In this document: piece after piece, positions 14,645 to 20,941 of the stretch
Layout: each line of letters opens with the position of its first letter
How positions within the stretch are numbered: position 1 is the first letter of the stretch
NCBI GenBank assembly: GCA_946482545.1
Contig: CAMLRX010000072.1
Location: 1 to 25,157, forward strand
Length of the DNA stretch: 25,157 nt
Reading direction: 5' to 3'
From: an uncultured Flavihumibacter sp.
GTDB taxonomy: Bacteria; Bacteroidota; Bacteroidia; Chitinophagales; Chitinophagaceae
Translations under genes and position numbers: made by a program
Notes under the pieces: model-generated
Database searches by the model: none
What the model was told of the DNA's origin: nothing
The model's input: the letters and a program-made list of their open reading frames with translations, nothing else

Positions 14645-15055
14645 ATGAAAGCCAGAATCTTGTTCCTCGTAGGTTTTTTCTTCGCCACAACTTTCGCATT
14701 GCACGCACAGCCTCCAGGAGGCGGTCGCGGTATGATGCGCACACCTGAAGAAAGAGTAAAGACCCTTTTTGAAAAAGCAGGTCCTGAACTGAAACTTGAA
14801 AAAGAAACACAAGCTAAAGTAGAAGCGGCTTACCTCGATTTCTACAAAGGCCAGCAGAAAATATTTGAAGCCGCAAGAAATGGCGGTGAAAGGCCCGACC
14901 GCTCCGTGTTTGAAAAAATGACCACCGAGCGCGATGAGAAAGTAAAAAAACTCATCACTGAAGAGCAATTCAAAAAATTGAAAGAAATCGAAGAAGCGCA
15001 GCGTCCACAACGCGGCGGTGGTGGTAACGGCGGCGGCAACCGCAGCCAGCAGTAA
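14645..15055 (+). CDS. Secreted Spy/CpxP-like protein with glycine-rich ends
   Basis: A 136-residue protein with a signal peptide (residues 1-21, ending FALHAQ). The mature protein has a PPGGGRGMM segment, then a helical domain with LEKETQAKVEAAYLDFYKGQ and LITEEQFKKLKEIEEAQ, whose ITEEQ resembles the LTxxQ motif of Spy and CpxP. Its tail is GGGGNGGGN. Such proteins act as periplasmic chaperones or stress sensors in the envelope. It lies 78 bp after the anchored sensor; the gap has no clear promoter, so it is probably in the same operon. It may be the effector released or induced by the sigma factor. Confidence 0.8.
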   Translation: MKARILFLVGFFFATTFALHAQPPGGGRGMMRTPEERVKTLFEKAGPELKLEKETQAKVEAAYLDFYKGQQKIFEAARNGGERPDRSVFEKMTTERDEKVKKLITEEQFKKLKEIEEAQRPQRGGGGNGGGNRSQQ

Positions 15056-15081
15056 ATAATTTTGGTTTTGGTGCTTAGCAA

Positions 15082-15103
15082 AAGCCCCGCATTTGCGGGG
15101 CTT
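15082..15103. terminator. Bidirectional terminator between convergent genes
   Basis: AAGCCCCGC (15082-15090), loop ATTT, GCGGGGCTT (15095-15103). The plus strand continues AGCTTTTAG and the minus strand TTTGCTAAG, so it can end both the Spy-like gene and the gene at 15113. Confidence 0.85.
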
Positions 15104-15112
15104 AGCTTTTAG

Positions 15113-15715
15113 TTACATATCGTCATCGTCGTCCTCTAACATCATCTCTGTATCTGCACCTTTGTCGTACATCTTAATACACACGTCCCATTCGGGAAAC
15201 ACGAATTCCATGGTGACCACGATCTTCAGTTTCTCCACCACATCGTCTGAAGGCATCAGCGCATACAATGTTTCACTGAACCCCTTTTCTTCCGAAGGCT
15301 GGTTGTAGGTACCATCCATAATATACGGGCGGTGCTTTCCCATATTGATGATGCCTCTTTTCAATTCATTGCAAATGGCTTTGTACTTTGCGGAAGCAGC
15401 CTTAAAGTCTTCCGACCGAAACATCAGTGCCTCGAAACTCACCACGTTACCATTCGGGGTATTAAACTTCGAGAAATGCGCGCTGATAGCGCCTGTTGGG
15501 GGTGTGGTACATTCGAACTCCGTAAACTCTGGATTGGATACTGTTTCAGCGCCCATCACATTACGGAATGCGTTGGGATAATCCTTAAGAATATGTTCCA
15601 CGGATGATTTTAGTGTTGGACCGGCCACATGACTAACGGTACGCAACATACTTTGAGCTTCTGCTGTAAGGGTTCCTCCGAGGGCAAGGCCCAGCACGAG
15701 TATAGTTGTTTTCAT
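15113..15715 (-). CDS. Exported hypothetical protein with acidic C-terminus
   Basis: A 200-residue protein with a signal peptide (MKTTILVLGLALGGTLTAEA, cleavage near residue 20). The mature domain is mixed alpha/beta with single Cys residues in EFECTTPPTG, AICNELKRG and WDVCIKMYD, and ends in an acidic tail (EDDDDDM) that could bind cations. I recognise no family. The longer frame adds MPNPLP before the signal peptide; I chose the ATG at 15715 because the signal peptide starts there. It converges with the Spy-like gene through a shared terminator. Function unknown. Confidence 0.7.
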   Translation of the reverse strand: MKTTILVLGLALGGTLTAEAQSMLRTVSHVAGPTLKSSVEHILKDYPNAFRNVMGAETVSNPEFTEFECTTPPTGAISAHFSKFNTPNGNVVSFEALMFRSEDFKAASAKYKAICNELKRGIINMGKHRPYIMDGTYNQPSEEKGFSETLYALMPSDDVVEKLKIVVTMEFVFPEWDVCIKMYDKGADTEMMLEDDDDDM

Positions 15716-15795
15716 TGGAAGGGGATTTGGCACAAGTTATTACATTCACAAGTTCTTCACAATGCCCTGCTCCTTAATTTTAAAAAAAGAAGTTG

Positions 15796-15826
15796 TTGCA
15801 CAATAACCAGCGCATCGCTACGTTTT
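15796..15826 (+). promoter_or_regulatory. Promoter candidate for the 58-residue protein gene
   Basis: TTG at 15796-15798, a 20-base spacer, then TACGTTTT at 15819-15826, seven of eight matches to TAnnTTTG. The leader to the ATG at 15865 would be about 30 bases. Confidence 0.55.
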
Positions 15827-15864
15827 AGCCTGTTACTGACCCCTCATCCATAAAACCAATATCA

Positions 15865-16041
15865 ATGAAAAAGAACCAGGTGCAATATGCACACGACGAG
15901 GCGCGCATGTATCGCCGTTATTACCGTCCCAACACCAATCCCATTTATTTACTGAAATCGTTGCTCTGTGTTTTTCTTAGCGGGGAAGCGCCTTATGGCA
16001 GGCCATCGTATATAGAAAGAAAGAAGCAACTTCTGAAATAG
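15865..16041 (+). CDS. Small basic hypothetical protein (58 residues)
   Basis: An ATG-initiated frame of 58 codons, beginning MKKNQVQYAHDEARMYRRYY, with a short hydrophobic stretch IYLLKSLLCVFLSG near residues 27-40 and a basic end (RKKQLLK). Composition is Tyr/Arg/Lys-rich; no domain is recognised. Support comes from the complete transcription signals: a -33/-7 pair upstream and a strong terminator 54 bp after the stop. It is too short to be compelling by length alone. A small membrane-interacting or RNA-binding protein is possible, but nothing in the sequence decides. Confidence 0.55.
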   Translation: MKKNQVQYAHDEARMYRRYYRPNTNPIYLLKSLLCVFLSGEAPYGRPSYIERKKQLLK

Positions 16042-16094
16042 TTATTGCGTCTGACCAATAACGCAGCACAAACCTCTGAAACCACATTGTGCTG

Positions 16095-16120
16095 AAAACC
16101 CCGCAGTGATGCGGGGTTTT
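16095..16120 (+). terminator. Strong intrinsic terminator after the 58-residue protein gene
   Basis: AAAACCCCGCA (16095-16105), loop GTGA, TGCGGGGTTTT (16110-16120), then TCTTT. Eleven perfect pairs and a U-tract on the plus strand. No other plus-strand gene lies upstream close enough to need it. Confidence 0.88.
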
Positions 16121-16149
16121 TCTTTGAAGCTTATAGGTATTTTTCTTTC

Positions 16150-16348
16150 TCGCAACGACGCGGCGACGCAACGGACTGTTTGGTAAGGGGTGGTTGATTT
16201 CCTTTGGAAGAACTTATTTTCTTTTGTGTACCTCACACTGAACGCGCTCCGAAATCTTTTCTGTCAGTACGTAATAAATTCCCACCTTTCTAATAAATCA
16301 GCCGAAAATTAATACGTACGCTGACGTTGCGTCGCCGCGTCGTTGCGA
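16150..16348. repeat. Candidate foldback/MITE-like element with 24-bp terminal inverted repeats
   Basis: Bases 16150-16173 and 16325-16348 are perfect inverted copies of a 24-base sequence beginning TCGCAACGACG and ending GACGCAACG. Inside, TCAGTACGTAATAAATT (16264-16280) is imperfectly mirrored by AATTAATACGTACGCTGA (16307-16324), forming a second nested inverted repeat. The 150-bp interior has no credible gene. A related but expanded sequence occurs at 19751-19790. This may be a small non-autonomous element or two facing REP copies. No target-site duplication was recognised. Confidence 0.6.
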
Positions 16349-16412
16349 GCAAAAATCCATCAACCAGCTACTCAACCGTTCTGCAAGGAATGAAGCAGTG
16401 CGCTGCGCAGAG

Positions 16413-16438
16413 CGAAGCACAAAGGAGTCGCGTGAAAA
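16413..16438. repeat. Left member of the repeat pair flanking the beta-barrel gene
   Basis: CGAAGCA, 8 bases, TCGCGTGAAAA. By hand alignment it matches the reverse complement of 19648-19673 at 22 of 26 positions. A short palindromic stretch TGCGCTGCGCA precedes it. It lies just past the stop of the outer-membrane protein gene. Confidence 0.6.
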
Positions 16439-16443
16439 TTTCT

Positions 16444-19400
16444 CTACTGCTGCGTGCTCCGCTGCATCTGCCTTTCCATAAACCTCGGCATGCCGCGTGG
16501 TGCGCCACCAGGTGCCCCGCGTTGTTGTTGCTGCCCGCCGCCAAACTTGTTCAGGCTGTACAGGAAACTCAGCGTGAAATAACGTTGCAGCACCATAGTG
16601 CGCGTATCGGTAATAGAGTTAAAATTCACATTTCTGCTGATGCTTTGGTTCTGGTTCAGGATGTCGTTCACCGAAAGTTTCAGTTCACCCTGCTTTTTCT
16701 TGAAGAGCAGCTTGGATACACTGGCGTTCCAAAGCGGAATGTTCTGGTTGAATCCCGCAGCCCTTCCGCTGTTGATGATAAAATCAAAATCTGTGCTGAT
16801 CAGGAAATTGGCGGGCAGGTACCCTGTGATGTCAGTTGAGTAGGTTTGAGAAACATACTTCTGGTTGGTTTGCGCAGCGGAAATTTGCTGGCCGGTATAA
16901 CGAACATCATTGTACGAAACCGTTCCGTTCAGACTAACATCAATCACATCGGTGAAGTTCAGGTTGATGCCTGCGGTTTGACTAACGGTCCAGGTGTTGG
17001 TCTGACTTTCCAATTCGCCGGTGGTTTTCGGGTTCTCGAACACGTTCACGTCGCGTGAATACCGGACAGAATTATTGAAGTTCAGGTTGCTACCCTGCAT
17101 TTTCCCTTTTAACGGAATGCCGAGGGTAAGGAAACTGGATGTGTTGAATACGCCATCTACGTTAACGGGGATGATGTATTGAATGGCATCCGGGTTAACA
17201 GGTGTGCTTGGCGTAACACTGGCGGGCAGGGAGCTGAATATTTTGTTGCTGATCTTGTTCAGGGTATTCGAATAGTTCAGTCTTGCCGAGAAGAACCGGA
17301 AAGTGGTTGCGTTGAAAGTATTATAGTTCAGGGAGATATCGTTCGTAAATTCCTGGTCGAGGAGCGGGTTACCGCTTCTCAGTTGTCCCTGGGAGATGCT
17401 GCTTTCATCCAGCACATCCTGCAGTTGAGAGATGGAAGGTTGGTTGGTACGTCCGCGGTAATTGATGCGGAGTGTTTTAGAGCGGGCGAAATTATAATTG
17501 AAATTGGCCGTGGGGAAGAAGTTCACGAACTTCTGACTTGTAGTAGTATCCTTCCCTGTGAGTGCGCGCAGACTTTTGCTGGACAGGTCGGACCATTGTA
17601 CGCCGCCACCCAGTTGGTAATCGTATTTGGTTTGTTTCACGCGGAAGTTCAGTCCGCCACGGTGGGTGATATAACTGTTTTCGAAATAGTTGGTTTGTAC
17701 TTTGTTCACCAGGTCGTATTCGCCGGTGCTGCTGTTGAAATCGTAAGCCTTTCTGTCGGAAGTGCTTTGGTTGTTGGTATAAGCGTAGTTCAGTTCCAGC
17801 AACTTGTTGAGGCCAATGGGTTCAGTATAGGACGTGGTCCAGGTATTGTTGTTGGAGCGGGTTTTCTGTGCATTGTAAATGTTCTGGATACCGTATTCCG
17901 CCACGGAACCGTCGGAACCATAATACGTAAGCGGGGAATAATAGGTGCCTTCACCATCACTGTTGTTGATGGCCGTTTGCCAGCCGAGGGTAAGCGTTCT
18001 GCCTATCTTGCCGAAGCGGTGCCTGAAGAGCAATTCGTTGTTAAAGTTTACGCCATCTCTTTCGTTCATACTTCTTGCGGAAGCTTCCTGGGAAAGAAAT
18101 TTGTTACCGGGAATATCGGAATAGGTATAGCTGGTATCGAAGGAGTTGGTCTCTGAGTGTTGCAGCGTGAGCCTGGGCGTGATCAGTAAGGAGTTCATCG
18201 AATCGATGAAGTATTCCATCCTGAAGTTAAACCGGTGGTTCTGGTTCAGGTTGATCCTGTTGGAGTTGAAGGTACGGTTGGAAGTAGAATCGGGCCGCTG
18301 TGTAATGAGTATCTGCTCTATTCCTTCGCTTGCCGCGTTGGTTTTGCTGTCGGAAAAGAAGTAGCTGCCGTTCACATCCAGTTTGGGACTCCATTTATCG
18401 CGGTAGTTCAGACCTATATTGGTAGCACGGGTAATACCATTGGAGTTGTTTCCGCCGCCGAAGCCTCCGCCGCCCATGCCCATCATGCGCATACCGCCGC
18501 CCATGCCACCTCCGCCACGGCCTCCGCCGAAGTTTCCGCCGCCGCCACCAAATCCACCACCACCCATGCCGCCGCCTCCGCCACCGCTGCCGAAACCGCC
18601 CATATTGCTCACGATATCGCTGAAGGAGAAAGTTTGCTTGTTGATGTTATTCGATCCGGCCACGAGTGATATCTGCTGATCGCCGTTGAATTTATTCAGG
18701 CTCAGACTTGTTTCATACCTGTCGTCCGTTCCATAACCCGCCAGTGCCCGGCCGAAATAACCTTTCCGGCGGTTGTCTTTCAAACGGATGTTGATGGTTT
18801 TCTGGCGGTTACCATCATCAATTCTGGTGAACTTGGCCTGGTCGCTCATATCATCAAAAACCTGTATCGACTCAATCATTTCAGCCGTAAGGTTTTTAGT
18901 GGCCAGTTTGGGGTCGTTGCCGAAGAATTCCTTTCCATCCACGAGAATACGGTTCACCGATTCGCCCTGGGATTGCACGTTTCCTTCTTTGTCTACCTGC
19001 ACGCCGGGAAGTTTCTTCAACAGATCTTCCGCCGTGGCGTTGGGCTTGGTTTTGAACATATCTGCTTTATACTGAATGGTATCACCTTTTACCCGGATCG
19101 GCACATTATCGGTCACCACCACTTCGTCCAGCATATCGGCGCTTCTTTCCAGGATCACAGAACCGAGGTCTATCAATGCTTTATCGGAAGCAAGGGTCAG
19201 TTTCTTTACAAAGTCCTTGTATCCTGAATAGGAGATCGTAACATCGTATTCACCCCAGGCGAGGCCTTTCACTTCGAAACCGCCCTTGTTGTCGGAAACG
19301 GCGAAAGCAGGAATGGCGTTGGAGTCTTTGGCATTTTGAACGTTAATTGTAGCGCCTATGAGGGGCTGTTTGGAGGAGGTGTCCGAAATAACGCCTTTCA

Positions 19401-19485
19401 GGGAGCCGGTACTTTGCGCCACCGCAAACTGTGCGCCGAGCAGGAGCAATGTAGATAAAACGAAGGTGTGTAGTGCTTTTAGCAT
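16444..19485 (-). CDS. Outer-membrane beta-barrel protein with carboxypeptidase-regulatory-like domain
   Basis: A 1013-residue outer-membrane protein. A signal peptide (MLKALHTFVLSTLLLLGAQF, ending AVAQ) is followed by a carboxypeptidase-regulatory-like domain (about residues 27-110, LKGVISDTSSKQPLIGATIN). A plug-like part follows with DLLKKLPGVQVDKEGNVQSQ and VNRILVDGKEFFGNDP, then a long beta-rich barrel. This matches the OMP_b-brl_3 group of TonB-receptor relatives. Residues 296-345 are nearly all Gly with Met, Phe and Arg (bases 18451-18600), an insertion in an early barrel loop. I chose the ATG at 19485 over 19569 because the signal peptide starts there. Substrate unknown. It lies near the Spy/CpxP operon. 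Confidence 0.88.
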   Translation of the reverse strand: MLKALHTFVLSTLLLLGAQFAVAQSTGSLKGVISDTSSKQPLIGATINVQNAKDSNAIPAFAVSDNKGGFEVKGLAWGEYDVTISYSGYKDFVKKLTLASDKALIDLGSVILERSADMLDEVVVTDNVPIRVKGDTIQYKADMFKTKPNATAEDLLKKLPGVQVDKEGNVQSQGESVNRILVDGKEFFGNDPKLATKNLTAEMIESIQVFDDMSDQAKFTRIDDGNRQKTINIRLKDNRRKGYFGRALAGYGTDDRYETSLSLNKFNGDQQISLVAGSNNINKQTFSFSDIVSNMGGFGSGGGGGGMGGGGFGGGGGNFGGGRGGGGMGGGMRMMGMGGGGFGGGNNSNGITRATNIGLNYRDKWSPKLDVNGSYFFSDSKTNAASEGIEQILITQRPDSTSNRTFNSNRINLNQNHRFNFRMEYFIDSMNSLLITPRLTLQHSETNSFDTSYTYSDIPGNKFLSQEASARSMNERDGVNFNNELLFRHRFGKIGRTLTLGWQTAINNSDGEGTYYSPLTYYGSDGSVAEYGIQNIYNAQKTRSNNNTWTTSYTEPIGLNKLLELNYAYTNNQSTSDRKAYDFNSSTGEYDLVNKVQTNYFENSYITHRGGLNFRVKQTKYDYQLGGGVQWSDLSSKSLRALTGKDTTTSQKFVNFFPTANFNYNFARSKTLRINYRGRTNQPSISQLQDVLDESSISQGQLRSGNPLLDQEFTNDISLNYNTFNATTFRFFSARLNYSNTLNKISNKIFSSLPASVTPSTPVNPDAIQYIIPVNVDGVFNTSSFLTLGIPLKGKMQGSNLNFNNSVRYSRDVNVFENPKTTGELESQTNTWTVSQTAGINLNFTDVIDVSLNGTVSYNDVRYTGQQISAAQTNQKYVSQTYSTDITGYLPANFLISTDFDFIINSGRAAGFNQNIPLWNASVSKLLFKKKQGELKLSVNDILNQNQSISRNVNFNSITDTRTMVLQRYFTLSFLYSLNKFGGGQQQQRGAPGGAPRGMPRFMERQMQRSTQQ
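18451..18600 (-). repeat. Glycine-rich low-complexity coding repeat
   Basis: About 50 codons of GGN runs with scattered ATG, TTC and CGC, encoding blocks such as GGGGMGGGGF. Simple-sequence codons like these are prone to length change by slippage. The block interrupts the beta-barrel of the outer-membrane protein. Confidence 0.8.
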
Positions 19486-19647
19486 GTTGATTTTGTTACA
19501 AATGAATGTAGGATAAGACCAGGGTTTACTGATTTGATTTTCGACTAATGGGTGTTTTCCGGATAGCAACGGCGCTTTCCGGAAGTTTTAGACGATGGTT
19601 GTCGTAGATACTTGCGGGGGGATTTTGGGGGTGGGGTGGAATTGTTT

Positions 19648-19673
19648 TTTTCACGCGATTGCTTCCTGCTTCG
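19648..19673. repeat. Right member of the repeat pair flanking the beta-barrel gene
   Basis: TTTTCACGCGA, 8 bases, TGCTTCG: the inverted counterpart of 16413-16438. It overlaps the start of a direct repeat (19666-19683 and 19764-19781). Confidence 0.6.
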
Positions 19674-19790
19674 TTCCTCGCAGTTCGCAACGCAAGGGAG
19701 CTAGGACGCAAGGGGCGGTTAAGGTGCTGCGGGTTGAGGGAGAATGTTTCTCGCAACGACGCACTGCTTCGTGCCTCGCAGACGCAACGG
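19666..19790. repeat. REP-like cluster: direct repeat and relative of the 24-bp terminal repeat
   Basis: CTGCTTCGTTCCTCGCAG (19666-19683) recurs as CTGCTTCGTGCCTCGCAG (19764-19781), one mismatch in 18. The second copy sits inside 19751-19790, which begins TCGCAACGACGC and ends GACGCAACGG, as the 16150 repeat does, but with about 19 extra bases between. The 540-bp gap 19486-20025 otherwise shows a G-rich stretch near 19614-19640, an AT-rich segment 19815-19945 and a terminator; I see no convincing gene in it. Confidence 0.55.
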
Positions 19791-19944
19791 GTTGCTGAGG
19801 ATGCTGCACTCTCGAGAAATTGGTGAATTAAAAATCCTGTTATTGATTAACAGCCTAAAAAAAGAGCGCCTTTCTCAAAAATTGAATGAAACCTTTGAGA
19901 ATAGCGTAAACGAAAAATTATCTCCATTAGAGACCCGAATAAAA

Positions 19945-19975
19945 ATAGGGTGTATCGTATTTTGATACACCCTAT
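19945..19975 (-). terminator. Intrinsic terminator of the phosphatase gene
   Basis: ATAGGGTGTATC (19945-19956), loop GTATTTT, GATACACCCTAT (19964-19975): twelve perfect pairs. The minus strand continues TTTTTATTCGG, a good U-tract. It lies about 50 bp past the phosphatase stop. Confidence 0.88.
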
Positions 19976-20025
19976 CTATTATTTTAAAGAGAAAGTCGTT
20001 ATGCACCAGTGGAATCAACACATTA

Positions 20026-20841
20026 TTACAATGTGTACTTCTGCTTTAATAGTTTAATCTCTTTTTGGCCAACGCCCATTTCCTGTTGCATAAATTTTTC
20101 TACCGATCCATATTCAGCATTGATGGCGCTGAAGAAATTACGGATATGTTCGGGGCGCAGGTCCATTTCGGCCCTGATCTCCGCTTCACTCATGCCGAAA
20201 GCCTGTTGCATGGGTTTGTACCATTTGCCCATCATCGGTTGCAGGTAGATGTTAGAAGCGACGAAATCTTCTTCAATGGTTTGCTGCGGAACGCCCAGCA
20301 CATAGAGGAAGAGGGCGGAAGCCATTCCGGTACGGTCTCTGCCGCCACTGCAGTGGTAGAGGATGGAAGAGGTGTCGGGAAGGGAGAGCAGTTTCTGGAA
20401 AAGCGGGCGGTACCTTTCTCCGTAATATTGTACGCTGCGCTGGCCATACATGTCCATGAGGAATCCTTTTTGTTTAATCATTTGCGCCATTTGTTTGGGA
20501 TCGGGCAAGCTGTCGCTGCCGGCCGGACTTAACGTATAATCTGTATTAGGAAGCAGCCGGTCTTCCGCGGCGGCGGATTCTTTCTTACCCCGAAAATCAA
20601 TCACGGTATAAATATGGTGACCGGCCATCACCTGCATATCGGTGTCGGTCAGTTTGCTGATGTCCGCGCTGCGGAAAACCTTACCCGTGATAACCCTTTT
20701 GCCATCTGCAGTTTTATACCCACCGGCATCCCGGAAATTAACGGTTCCCTGCATACGGATTACACGGGTGGCACTGTCTGTTAATTGCGCGGCGGCAATC
20801 AGGGGAATACTCATAGCGATAGAAAAGATGATTTTTTTCAT
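20026..20841 (-). CDS. Exported tyrosine-protein phosphatase (Y_phosphatase3-like)
   Basis: A 271-residue protein with a signal peptide (MKKIIFSIAMSIPLIAAAQ). The active-site loop is HCSGGRDRTG (C164 nucleophile, R170), the Cx5R motif of protein tyrosine and dual-specificity phosphatases, followed by the helix MASALFLYVLGVP. The earlier VNFRDAGGY (34-42) and KVFRSADISKLT mark the tyrosine/serine phosphatase family of this fold, which can also act on phosphoinositides. Probably periplasmic. The longer frame to 20883 lacks sense before the signal peptide. It lies 100 bp downstream of a TonB-dependent receptor gene on the same strand, so both may handle one phosphorylated substrate. Confidence 0.9.
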   Translation of the reverse strand: MKKIIFSIAMSIPLIAAAQLTDSATRVIRMQGTVNFRDAGGYKTADGKRVITGKVFRSADISKLTDTDMQVMAGHHIYTVIDFRGKKESAAAEDRLLPNTDYTLSPAGSDSLPDPKQMAQMIKQKGFLMDMYGQRSVQYYGERYRPLFQKLLSLPDTSSILYHCSGGRDRTGMASALFLYVLGVPQQTIEEDFVASNIYLQPMMGKWYKPMQQAFGMSEAEIRAEMDLRPEHIRNFFSAINAEYGSVEKFMQQEMGVGQKEIKLLKQKYTL

Positions 20842-20941
20842 GGAGAATTGTGTTAGAATTCCTCCCCCGGCGTATGCATCCATGAAGTGGGCATACCGGG
20901 AGAGGAAGGTGAATAATTTAGATGAAAGAGAGAAAAACTTA

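Noticed and set aside
17179..18156. Long plus-strand open frame of 325 codons opposite the beta-barrel gene
   Set aside because: It is antisense to a well-supported outer-membrane protein and shows no recognisable domain; long opposite-strand frames follow from the codon bias of the real gene.
19614..19640. G-rich run as a possible G-quadruplex
   Set aside because: Four G-runs are present but the spacing is irregular and the region is a non-coding repeat-rich gap; nothing ties it to a function.
19744..19965. Plus-strand frame of 73 codons whose second half (ELKILLLINSLKKERLSQKL) looks protein-like
   Set aside because: It starts inside a REP-like repeat, runs into the phosphatase terminator hairpin, and has no promoter. 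The AT-rich second half could be a gene remnant but cannot be supported.
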